The notes under the pieces were generated by a model that worked only from the letters and a program-made list of their open reading frames with translations, was not told where the DNA came from and searched no databases. Made by a program: the position numbers and the translations under genes. This document shows, piece by piece, positions 37,401 to 50,800 of a DNA stretch of 64,000 nt (within the stretch, counting starts at the first letter, position 1; the number at the start of each line of letters is the position of its first letter). The stretch is from Semisulcospira habei (Eukaryota; Mollusca; Gastropoda; Semisulcospiridae). The stretch spans positions 178,139,408-178,203,407 of the forward strand of contig BTPG01000005.1 in the NCBI GenBank assembly GCA_036245525.1, written 5' to 3'.

Positions 37401-40400
37401 AGAAATCATCGCAACACAGAGAGCTACCGACAGCGAAGGAATTACAAATGCATGTACTGTTTAAAAGTGTAGGTCTGTTCACTAACGAGTGGCATATAAG
37501 AATAAGAATAAGAATAAGAGTACTTTATTATCTCGAAAAGAGAAATTCTGTTGTGGTACATTTATAACAAATAGTACAAACAAGACATAAAACATTATAG
37601 CATAATTATGAACATTTTCTCCCTGCACTTGCACAGCTACAAATTCCAAATGGATATAAAGTAAACACTACAAAATCTTTACACATAACTCTTACACATC
37701 TCACACAAACATCTTTTATGGACTGAACTGAGCGGCACTTATACATTCACACCCACCTCTACATATGCATACATAATACGTGTGTTTCAACCTAGTCCTA
37801 ACCCTCACTACTTATTATACAAACGTCCCAGTACATTATTACACATTATTACACAAGCTGCATATTAAAGTCTACCGTAGTAAAATAATTAGTGTGTAAA
37901 CACTCAGTAACAACAATCCCAGTATGTCCATATGAGTGAATAGACACAAAGATCCCTGCCTCCCAAGCCTTTCATAAGTTTTATTGTAGTCTATATTGCA
38001 TTGTTCGTGTTCCAACGCACGGTTGTGCGCGCGCCAATGGCGGCCAGCGTCGTTCCGATGGTCTTTTGCGCATTACGAATAAGATCGATATTTTACCTAC
38101 ACACAAAGTCACCTGACACAGTTGAAACAATATGTTTAGAATGTATATTGCCTTTCAACAATAGGTGGTAAGTGGTCTATACTGCTTTAATTTGACAAAA
38201 GACAGTATGAGCATTTATAAATAAATCAAAATTGATTTTCCAAAAATGGACTTACTGTCTCTTGACAAATTCAAAGCAATATTGACTATTTGCCGCTTAT
38301 TGATGAAAGCAGAAACACAATCTTGAACGAACTGATCTGAAATGAACGGAACTGGTTTATGGCTGGTTCAGTTCGTTCAAGATGGGAACTGAACAGGCCA
38401 CGAGTACTGTTCACAAAAGCCACTGCCTCTCACCTGCCATGGATTCGGATCGTAGTTGGGGATGGGCGTACGCTTGATGATGACGGCAGCCTGGTGGAAC
38501 TGGCCGTTCTTGAATTTCTTGAACGTTGCCTCCATACATACCTTGCGCTGAACCTGCGGTGAGCTCGAGTCCAGCACGGCGATGAAGCCAATCTGGCTCT
38601 TAGACGACATAGCAACCTCCGGATAGCCGATGGTGTTCTGTGAGACAAAGCAGGACAACGTACATACTATGAACTGAATTAAATTACATTGAAAAACTTT
38701 ATTATCCATTAAATGTCGCATATAAAATGGATATTTGCCTTTGGCCCACAGCACATTCATATGTAATACCAGCTAAAACAAATATTAAGATAACACGTAA
38801 TTACACACTAAGCGCTTTACAGGACATCGGCGAAGCTCCCATTTCTCTGCGCCCCCTACCCCATACACCTAACAGACCCACACACAGGCAGATGAGCAGC
38901 TGTATTCCTTGATAATTATAATAAACCGTGCAGTGTCGGCCGCAATCTTCCTTAAACCCAGACACAGAAACCCTAGACGTCCCAGGAACATGGGATTCCA
39001 AGTGATGCCAAGAAGAGGCATAGATCTTCATGAGTCCCTGCAACTGCGAGGGCTTTTGAGGATCTATACCTCTTGCATACCTGTGCTGTATTTTGATTCT
39101 GCATCGAAAAACATCACAGCCCAGCTTACAAGAACAGAACCATTTTTCCGAAAATTGACTTCATGGTCTAAAGATTGCACCCTGTATGCAAAACACCTTG
39201 GGCCGACATCAACTGCAGTGTGCCCGGGCCCACTGCGGCCGATGTCGGCCCGAAGATCTTTGCTAACTCGGCAGAGCCAGATCCGGATAGCTTATGGTGT
39301 GCTGTCAGACAAAACAAAACATACAAAATGTGTGCTGGATCATGATTTAGTTAATTATTTGGACTCACTCAAGCTCATACAGCAGGTCAGCCATTGTTCT
39401 TCTATTTAACCCCTTCACTGTCAAGCAGGCGACTAAGGCCACCTCACGGCGGTCTGATTTTAAACCTCACTGACTCCAGCCGAAAGGTGCAAAATCAGAC
39501 ATCACAAACGAACAGAGCAATCGTGGATGGGTTTGAGCTTATGAACCTTATGGTAGTATTAATAATAATAATAAATAATTACGGTTATTTATAATGCGCT
39601 TATCTTATAATCTCTTGCCTCTTGGCTTGACTTCGCGAACAAAGATTTTATAGGGGTTGCCCACGACGTCTGCAGGCCTGTTCGTGGCTGCGTAGGCCAA
39701 TCCGGGACAGGCAGGTTCGACCGCAGTGGCTGCAGGGGGAGGTCTGGCCAGGGTTCTGAGTTGCGGCAGCTGTTTTTTTTCTCCTGAGCCGCTTGTCCTT
39801 AAGGCTAGCTCTGCGAGAGTCCTCAAAGGAGACGGCTGCCTTGTAAATGGTGGAGCGCCAGGTGTCACGGTCCGCAGCAAGCGAAGACCACTGGCGGTGG
39901 TCGATTTGGCAGGCACTAAGTGACTTCTTGAGACAGTCTTTGTATCTCTTCTTTGGTGCCCCTCTGTCTCGGTGTCCAGTGGCAAGCTCGCCGAACAGGG
40001 TGATCTTTGGTAGGCGATGAATCCTCCATCCTGGAGACATGCCTCGCCCAGCGGAGCCGTGTCCGCAGCAGCAAAGCCTCGATGCTCACAGTTTTGGAAT
40101 TATCGGAATTATCACAGCTCGATGCTCAGCCTGTTCAAGGACCTCGACGTTGGTGACATAGTCACTCCAGTGAATGCCGAGGATGGTACGCAGGCAACGC
40201 TGGTGAAAGCGTTCGAGGAGTCGTAGTTGGCTGCGGTAGAGGGCCCAGGACTCGGAACCATACAGCAGGGTGACACCCGCTACTTTAATAGTCGCCCGAA
40301 AGCGCTGTTCGCTTTTGCCAGCCTGCTGTCAAGCTCCTTGTCCAGCTTGGCCTTCACTGCCTTATAATATCTGATAATAATTATAACTCTAAGCGCGCAC

Positions 40401-43400
40401 TCACAACTCGCGCACGCATGCGCACGCTTTAGACAATGACTCACGTACCACAAATACATTACGACAGTTAGCTTGGGGTGGGGTGTGTGGTGATATTATA
40501 GCGATAGAACTGTTGGAAGAGGTGAGTTTGAGGGCGGACTGGAAGGAGGAGAGAGAGTGTTTCTGACGGAGAGAGAGTGGGAACGTGTTCTAGGTGGATG
40601 GACCGTAGACGGAGAAGGAGCGGGGGCCAAAAGTGCTCAGTTTGGTGCGGGGGATGTGGAGGCGGAGAGTGGCGGAGGCGGAGCGGAGGGAGCGGGAAGG
40701 AGTGTAGGGGTGAAGTAAGTTGGAGAGATAGGCAGGAGCGTAGTTGTTCAGGGATTTGTAGCAGCGAGACAGAATCTTGTATTGGATGCGTTGGGGGATG
40801 GGGAGCCAGTGAAGAAGTTTGAGCAGGGGAGTGATGTAGTCGGATTTTTTCTTTCCGAGGACGAGGCGGGCAGCATTGTTCTGGATGCGCTGGAGAGTGA
40901 AAGTGGTGGAGAAAGTATTCTGTTATTCAGACTAAGCACGAAAATGTTCTGGTTTGTCGAAAAATACAGGCTGGTTGGTTCGTCTTTATTTTAAACAAGA
41001 ACATTTGTAAACTGAGCCACCTCCATTTGTTGTTGTTGGTGGTGGTGATGGTGTTGAGCCAATTACTTATTATTATTGCATAAATTAGAAGAACCTTTGA
41101 CTGTCGGTCATGGTTTGTTTTTTTTTTTTTTTGTCGATGTGATTCCTGAAGAAGCGCTACATGCAGCAAAATGGTTGACCAATTTCACCATTTTCTAGAT
41201 GGTCTGCTTTTTTAGACTTTATGCAAATAAAAAAATACTGATGAACAAAAGAAATGAGACATTTTTTGTATCATCGCAAGCACTTCAATGTTTCCGATAA
41301 TTCCAAAATGTCGCATTTCTATAACTCCTTATTACAGCTTCTAGAACCGCTGTTGAACTGTCATGGACCGCCTTTGAGCTGTCATGGTCGATGCTCACGT
41401 TGCTACAATATACGTATCAAAGCAGAGAGGTGGCGCCCCCTTACCTTGAGTTTCAGCTGCAGCTGTGAGAAAGAGACGTTTTCGTTGATCAGGTCAGGGA
41501 ACTCGGAGTATGGCGGGGGTGGCGGGGATTCGATGTCAGCGGGCATAGGACCTTTCGGACTGTCACAGAACAAAGAATGCACACCCAGTCATCAAAAGGT
41601 TAGCACTCGGTCCGACGTCAGTCCCAGAACCTTTACCTCACTGGGCATTGGTTTCCACACGGTTCTCAAAATGATTTTTGCGAAATAAAGAGTCATTGAA
41701 AATGAATACTTTCAATAATTCGATATTTCGCAAACAAATTTTTTAAAAACTTGTGAAAACGAATTTCATAATAATGTTTTGATGTTGACTACAACCCTTT
41801 TTTGTTTTCATCACTACGTCACACCACCAATCTCTTTAAAAGAGAGTTAGTTAGTTATTTGGGTTTAATGCCGAGCAGGCGACTAACAACAGGCACACTA
41901 CTGGAGAAGGCAACGTCATGAAAGATTTTAAATTACCGCATGTCTATTATGTATAAATGTGTATCCTTTTACGTCAGACATGTCCGGCGTGACCCAGGTC
42001 GGTAGGTTTCTTCTTGATTTCCTTTACAAAAATAGTGGAGGAATGAAAACACATACGTAGCAGGGGCTTGCTGCACGGACCCTTGTACGCCTTCGTGAGG
42101 TCAAAGGAACCATAGTACACCTCAGGCCTTCGGGGTACAATAGTCTCTTTGACCTCCCTCAGGCCTACAAGGGTCTGTGTAGCAAACCACTGCGACCAAT
42201 AACGTATATTGAACCACTGCGACCAATAACGTATATTGTGTTCATTCCTACGTCATACAAACAGTCTCTTTACCACAAACCATACCATGTGGCCTCGCAA
42301 CAAAAACCCTTGTAGCGACTAATGGCGGACTTCTTGTGGCCTCTTTGAGACGCTAGTTTTATTTCATAACAGAGCACCGAAACGTATACAGGGCAAAGTT
42401 GCTTAGTGTTGTTCTAAATAGTGCAAGTGGCAACGTCATGAAAGATCTTATATTACATCAAAATTCTATTATCTGTACATTTTTATTGTTTTGACGTCAG
42501 GCCTGTCTGGTGTGATCCAGGTCAGAAGATTTCAACTTGATTTCTATTAGGAAAATAAGTAGAAATGAAAACAAATGCGTTATTGTACAGTTTCAGATGT
42601 CTCGATGTCATGTTCGTCTTCTCCTGTTGCGCTTCGGGAGATAATTCACACTTTAGTGTTTTTGATGAGTCCCAAAATATCTCATTTTTGTGTATTTTGA
42701 CAAAGAAAGCTCGCAGTTTAAGCTGAGCGGTAACTTGGTAAGGACAAGCTGCTTATAGATACTGTGTTCTCGGTGCTAAATGAGTGGAGATCAAATGGTA
42801 GGGCCTGCGACCATAGAAGAAATTGCGGGTTGACGTTACACGCCGCTGGGTTTAAAATTCGTTCTGACTCTTATCGGTGCCCGGTCTATGAAATGCCCCT
42901 TGCGCTCTCAGTAAAGATCAAAGCAATGCAATGCAGATGATACATTATCTGGTCATATCTCAGTATTATGTCGTATCATATCTCATTATATCTTATAGTA
43001 TATCTTATCATACATCTTTCAAATTCTATCATATATCATATCATCTTAGTATTATCTTACCTAGGTCCAGGCTGTCTGAAGCATTTGACTGCCAGGGAGA
43101 CACAGGCGGGGCTCTGATTTCCATGGGTGCAGTACAAGGCAAAGTCGAGGCGTCCCACCATGGGGGAAGTGACGGCGTTGGGGACGGCGGGGCTCACGCG
43201 TTCGCCCTTGAACGTGAAGTTGTAGCCGATCGCGTCGGTGCCGTAGGTGAAAGCAGTCTGCAGGCAATGTGTATATAGTCATGAGAATGGGCAAATCTAA
43301 GTCAGGACATAGCATTCATTGTCAGGGGGCTGAGGCAGCCAAGAATATAGGAATCAGACGACGTGGACGGATGATAAATTTAGCGTTGGGCAGTAACAGA

Positions 43401-46400
43401 GTTAGCTGGTGTTTCGCAACACGAATTTGAGTATTTTGACAAAGTAAGCTGGCATTTTTAAAACCTGCTGAGCGGGTAACTTGGTCAGGACAAGCTTCAT
43501 ATAGATATTGCGTTCTCGTTTCTAACTGAGGGGCGATGCATGGGTAGCTCAGGTGGTAGAGCCCGCGACCCTAGTCAGAAAAGTTGCGAGTTCACGTCGA
43601 ACCCAGCTGGGTTCTATATTTGTTGACACTCTTATCGGTGCCCCGTCTTTGAAATCACCCTCACTGTGGAAAAAGGATTTCATGCGTTGATCGTTTTCCA
43701 TTGAACTGAATCATTCCCCACGTGCATCGTGTATACGGCACGTCTTGAAAAAGTCAGACCCAATATTTATCTACACCGTGCCTCCTTCAGGCTGACGTAA
43801 TTCAACAAGACTAATAAGACGTTTGCTGCACGATGAGGCATTTTTGACATATACTACACACGTGACGTATTAACCTCTTTACTGTCAGATGACGCAGATG
43901 TGTTTCTGGAAACGTCATCAGTTCAACGCCCAAAAGCCCAGGCTGACCTGGAAATATGGATTCCAAGTGGTCTCATGTCTCTTACAGTTGGAATGTGTTC
44001 ACTTTTCCTCGCCAGTGAGGAGGTCAACCCCTTCGCTGCCAGCGGGCTTTAAATGCGCGTCTGAACTCATTGCACACTACCCGACCTTTTCGTGACGAAC
44101 GCAATCTAACTAGGATCAAAAATAGGCACGCGGAACATAGGACTAACAAGAGACATAAATCCTCATGAGCCCCCGCGACTGCTGGCGCTCATGAGGGTTT
44201 ATGTCTCTTGCAGATGGATTGCCATCGACTTCCCAGGCAGTTACGGGGTTAATTATTAATTAACACGACCTATGCCTTACCTGCTCGATGCTGGCGGAGT
44301 TGGATGTGATGACGGGCTGCAGGCTCTTGAAGATGGGTTTGGCCTGGGGCAAGGTAGGCACAGCGCTGCTGTACACAAACGGCTTCACCTTCAGTTTCAG
44401 GATAGGCTCCGTCTGCCGGTAGAATATAATTTCAATTATATAATAATTTTACATGATTTCAACTATGATTGTTTTTTATCTTCATGCACCCAAAATCATT
44501 ACCCACAATAACGTTGGGTGGGTTTTCTTCACAAGTCTATGTAAATGAACCCCTTGATAGCTACCGACGATACAGCGCGCCAAAAAAAGACCTGTCTATA
44601 ATCAGCAGCTGTCAAGGGCTTCAGTCTTGATTCAGTGGGAGAGTCGTTTTTTTAAATATTTTTAAATCAGGTCTAAAGGAAAGCTTTTGTCCATAAAGGC
44701 TTTTGCCATAGTGCTAATGTCGTGAGCTTCATGGCTCCATTGTATCGCTTCACCCAAAGCTGACTTTGAAAGTAAAAGTTAAGCATAACCTAAGCCGACC
44801 TGCGATGGCGGGTAAATGGAGAACTTGGCAACAGAGTTTTGGAAGCTGAAGGAAGTGTTGACAGAGAAGGGAGCGTTGATGTCCACCGTGGCGTGGAAGG
44901 CGGCGCCGGCCTGCAGGGTGAAGCAGTCAGCAGCCATCTTGCCCATCACAGACACCATCACCCTGCCAGCACAATACAACACTACAAGTCCATTGGTGTA
45001 ACAGTAAGCCAGTTATTTATGTCAAATAAGCCATGTATTTACAAACCAAGGGAAATCGGACAGCGCTGGCAAACACGTGCACAAGTATTGTAATTAAATT
45101 CCCATAACCTTTTTTCTGACATCACTTCGTCAGCCTATGACATATTCACGGAATAAACCTTTATTAACCACCTTCACTGCCTAGAAAAAGTGAACGCGTG
45201 ATAGCTGCAACAGGCACAGATTCTCATGACCCCCGCGATCGCGGGGGCCATAAGGATCTATGCCTCTTGCTGAGACCACTTTCTGTTTACGTTCTTTGTC
45301 AGCTTTTGGCTTTTGGTTGTTCAGTGAACACAGATTTAAACAAACAAATGCACGTCCGTTGGCAGTGAAGGGGTTAACCCCTCACTGCTATTGGACGCCG
45401 ATTGTGTTTTTGAAATCTTTGGAAATTCATCAAAGTGGTTTCAGCAAGAGGTACAGATCCTCATAAGCCCCGACAGCGGGCACATTTTCACGCAAGCTGC
45501 CAGTCAAACTCCCTTCGTACTTAGGCTTGACGTAGAAGGCAACAGAGACGTTCTTGGGCTGCCCGTCGCTGCCTGGGTCAAAGAGCGGGGGCTGGATGGA
45601 GGCCTGCACGTCTCCCTTGACGTTGGTGGAGAAGGCTATACCCACGTTCAGGAGCACGGGGATACCGGCCTCAGTGGGAAGAGCGGTGTGGAAGCTGCTG
45701 CCAAAACTGGTCTTCTTGTAGTCGAACGGCTGACCAATGCTCCACTTGTTCTGGTCGATGTTGGTGAACACTTTGCCTGTGCATCACAAAGACCTTGCCT
45801 GTGCATCACAAAGGGATGGGAATAGTACACGAAATCAGAGATGGCAAGCAGAGGACTTGTTGGGGGGGGGGGGGGGGATGAGAGGGAGAATGGGGGGTTG
45901 GGGGGGGGTATCTACGGTGGCAGATGGGAATGGTACACAATCCGGAAGTGTCATACATGGGACATGAATACACATGACCACTGTTTGACACTTCCGGTTT
46001 GTATCGCTGAAGTAGAAAATGAAAATAGTGCACATATCATAATCAGAAGCACAGGACACCCCGGTTTGTATCGCTGAGGTAGCAAATGATTAGTTATTTA
46101 GGTTTAACGCCGAGCAGGCAACTAACGCCATCTCACGGCGGGAGGTAGTTCACAAATCAGAATCAGTAGTACGGGACATGGGAGGCAGATCGGAACAGAA
46201 CACGAACTGGAAGTAACACGCTGGGGACATGCATACGCATATCCCCTTCTTGACAATTCCGGTTTGCATAGCAAAGATGGCAGATGAGAACAGAAGTGCA
46301 CAGTTCAAAAGTGCCGAGCACGAGACGTGGGTAGCTAAGGTGACAGATGGGAATAGTAAAAAAAACGGAAGTGTCACGGCAGGGGACCTGCATACGCATG

Positions 46401-47801
46401 CCCCCTGCTTGACACTTCCGGTTTGCATAGTTTGCATTCATTACGTCAGTGCTCGCTTATTGCAATTCTGTACTGGCAGGTTTACCGGCAGACCAGATTT
46501 TACGCTTGCAGATGGTTCAAAACAATGCGGAGAAACAAAGAGAGACCACGTTACGCATCTACTGAAGTAGCTGCACTGGCTGCCCGTAATATTCCGCTGT
46601 CAGTACAAAATTGTAATTTTCGCCTATCGGCATTTTGACGGATCTCTCCCACCGTACCTTTCTGCCATCACGCAACCTCCGTTCCTCCAGTGACAAACTT
46701 TTTAAAATGCCGAAGCTTAACAAGAAAACTGCCGGGGAGCGTTCTTTCACCTTTTTAGCCCCAAGTGTGTGCAAGTCCCTGCCAATTGAAATGCGGCATC
46801 TGCCCACATTGCCACAATTGAAAGTCAACTTATAGACTTTTCTTTTCTGTCGGGCATTTAATAATAATAATAATTACGGTATTTATAATGCGCTTATCTT
46901 ATAATAATTATAACTCTAAGCGCGCACTTACAACTCGCGTACGCATGCGCACGCTTTAGACAACGACTCACGTACCACAAATGCATTACGACAGTCAGCT
47001 TAGGGTGGGGAGTGTGGTGTTAGTTATTTGGGTTTAACGACGAGCAGGGGGAGTGTGGTGATTAGTGCTAGAACTTTTGAAAGAGGTGAGTTTTGAGGGC
47101 GGACTGGAAGGAGGAGAGAGAGTGTTTCTGACGGAGAGAGAGTGGGAGAGTGTTCCAGGTGGATGGACCGTATACAGAGAAGGAGCGGGGGCCGAAAGTG
47201 CTGAGTTTGGTGCGGGGGATGTGGAGGCGGAGAGGGTCGGAGGCGGAGCGGAGGGAGCGAGGAGGAGTGTAGGGGTGAAGTAAGTTGGAGAGATAGGCAG
47301 GAACGTAGTTGTTCAGGGATTTGTAGCAGAGAGACATAATCTTGTATTGGATGCGTTGGGGGATGGGGAGCCAGTGAAGGAGTTTGAGCAGGGGAGTGAT
47401 GTGGTCTGATTTTTTTCTTTCTGAGGACGAGGCGGGCAGCATTGTTCTGGACGCGCTGGAGAGTGAAAGTGGTGGAGTGAGGGAGGCCGGAAAGGAGAGA
47501 GTTGCAGTAGTCGATGCGAGATAGGATGAGAGAGCAAGTTTGGTGGCAGCTTCGGTAGTTTCACATTAAGCTCTTCTTTAGCTAACTGTGGACTGACTGC
47601 CTTTTATTCTGATCCTAGAGGAAAGTGTATGTAAGGTGTTGGGAATAGATGGGATGGTTAAAAGTAGTGTATAATTGTGCGTGTGTCTGAGAGACAGGGT
47701 GTGCTGTTGTCCGTGCGCAGCGAGTCCAGTGTTTTCCTGGAGAACACCGCTATACAAGAACTATTTATTATTATTATTAATATTATTACTATTATTATTA
47801 C

Positions 47802-47832
<31 letters not shown>

Positions 47833-50800
47833 GTTATTAGTTAAGGTTACAGATGATAGTAGTGCACAAATCAGAAGTGTCAAGCATGGTATATATATAT
47901 AGGTAGCTAGGTGGCATCTTGGCACACAGTCACCCCTCCATGAAACTAACCATAATCTCCCTTTTCAACAACATCTACTCTAAAGGGGAATTCCCCACAT
48001 GATGGAAGAAAGCAGTAGTCTTCCCCCTTCCCAAACCAGGAAAACCAACACACCAACCAGATAGCTATAGGCCCATCTCAACTGGGTAAAACACTGGAAA
48101 AAATACTTAAATACCGTCTCATGTCCTACTGCGACAAACACCATATCCTACCACCCCAGCAAAGCGGATTCAGGAAAAAGCCAGCACACTCGACCACCTA
48201 ACCACCCCACAACAAGAAATCCTGAATACCCACAAAGAGAGAGGAACAGAACTCATAGGAATTTTCTTAGATATAAAAAAGCTTACGACATGGTTTGGCA
48301 CGATAAACTACTTATTAGATTGGGCGACCTAGGAATATCCAACAAAATGTACAACTTTGTGAAATCCTTTCTGGCCGACCGGTGAATAACAGTTAAAATA
48401 GGCAATGCCTTATCAAGGGAGCACACCCTAGAAAACGGAGTACCACAAGGATCGGTACTCAGCCCCCTCCTATTCACACTACTACCACAGGCCTACAACA
48501 CGTTGTCAGGCACAACAAAAAAATGCAATTCGCAGACGACACCTCACTAATAGGGAAAATTAAGAGTAGACAATGAAATTTCAAATGGGAACTAGTAGGA
48601 TTCCAAGAATTCCAACAAGATCTGACAAGAATAGAAACTTGGCTAGTAAGAGCAGGCCTAAACATCCCCCCCCCCCCCCCCCATAAAACCCAAGCAATCA
48701 TCTTCAGAACCAACCTCAGCTACAAATACCAAATAAAAGCCCCCACCCCCAAATTACAAATTGGTAAGCTAGACATAGAATACTGCCAAAGAATCAAGTT
48801 CCTAGGAGTGATATTTACAACCAGCAACAACTGGACACCCTACATAGACCAAATATGCCAGTCGGCCAGGACAGGAATAAACCTAATGCGCAAAGTCAGT
48901 GGAGCAGACTGGGGCACCGACCCCAAGTCACTCCTAAACCTCTACCACGCCTTTGTAATGTCCAGGCTACTCTACGCAGCCCCACTCATTACTAACCTAA
49001 ACAAAACCCTATCCAGAAAACTGACGTCAGTACAAGCAGCAGACGCCCTGAAGGTGGTCCTGGGGGTTCCCAGACACACATCCAACCTGCTTGTGCTGGC
49101 AGAATGTGGTCAAAAGCCCATAACACTAATAATAAAAGAAAGGACAGCTAACCAATACTACAAAACGATATACATGCCGGAAGACCACCCTGCCAAGCTC
49201 ACCCTCACCTCCAACCACAAGCCCATTAATCAACCCACCCAAACACCACAAATAAAAACCGAAGTCCAGAAGTTAGAAGACGCGATAAACCTCAAATTAC
49301 CAAATAGAACACCAAATCCACAAATAACAAGGCCGCAATGTAAACTCCCACAAACAGGTAGACCTGGACCTCACTAAATATGAGAAAGCAACAGACGGGC
49401 CCAAAATGAAGACGGAGTTCGATATTAAAAGAACTACTACATACAAAAACCACTCACTCATCTACACAGACGGGTCCTACGACCCAACCACCCACGCAAC
49501 CGGACTAGGTATCCGCGTCCCCAACAAATCGGATCGGGCTATAAAACTACCAGACCACACATCAGTTTTCACAGCAGAACTCACGGCCATTCTGGGAGCC
49601 ATTAAAGTAATAAAAGGTGACCTACAGAAAGACAAACACATACTCATAGTGACGGACTCCCTATCAGCAGTACAAGCGATCCAGAACATAGACTCGTTCA
49701 GAGAAGATTTAACATACCTGATCAGACTAAGAGCAGCAGAACTCGCAGAGCGCGGTCAAACAGTCAAAATTATGTGGGTCCCCTCCCATGTGGGGACCCC
49801 AGGCAACGAACGAGCAGAGAGGATAGCAAAGAAAGGCCTCGATCAAGAATCGACCTTCTTCAATCTACCCCTCTCAGCAAACGAACGGTCGAATGCCCTC
49901 CGGGCCAAAACCTATGGGCCAAAGAATTCCAGCACTCCAAAAGAGGTAGACGCAAGAACCTCACGAGGGTACTTAACAACACACCTACCCTCCTCCTAGG
50001 CAAAAGAAAAGATCAGTCAAGACTAGCAAGAATCCGTTTGGGGGGGGGGGGGGCGAGAGATACCTAGTCCACCCCAACCCAATAGTATGCACGTGGTCAA
50101 ATATTCACGACAGAACACGTACTGCTGGATTGTCCGAACATAGACCAAACCAGAACCCTACTAGCAGATAAATTAAACACACCACTAACCCTAGAAGGCC
50201 TCGTAAACCCCGACCTGAAAACATGGTCCACCACCAAGTACACGATACACCTACTTAACAAACACCCACTAGTTAAGTACATCTAACCAAGCCACACCAT
50301 AAAAACTTATAGGGGGGTTAGTATAAATCAACCCCCCTCAAACAATAAAAAATAGGGTGCGGGCCTTGGACTGTGACTCCATAGGAACCTGACACCACAG
50401 ACCTACAAGACGGGATTGCAAGCTTGCCCCCCCCCCCCCTCCCCCCACCCCACCCCCAACGACCCAACCTCCCAAGGTGCAAACAGGCATGACGAAAGTA
50501 TAAATACAAAAGGATGCGCGGACATCAGCGACGACCAGACAGAACATAGACACCCCCCCCCCCCAACCCCCCCCCCCCCCCCCTGGACGAAATCAGCGAA
50601 AGCTGGAAGTCTCTATCCTTAAAAATTAGCACTAGCACTCTTGGCACACAGGTTGTCTCCCTCGATTTGCTGCCGCTGCTCAGCGGGTAAATGTTTGTTG
50701 AGGCCCTGTTTGTTTTTGCCTATCTTTGACATCACTTTCGTGGTGGCAAAAAAGTACTGAGACCTAACTGTTTAACATTTAACGTTTTAACGTATGTAAG

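Noticed and set aside
43061..43315. Minus-strand frame reading ...[15 protein letters not shown]...
   Set aside because: Wrong frame; the spliced frame of exon 12 ([16 protein letters not shown]) continues exons 11 and 13 in phase.
43542..43610. Functional tRNA gene
   Set aside because: A- and B-box-like motifs are present but the acceptor and anticodon stems do not pair; the sequence is part of a dispersed SINE-like repeat.
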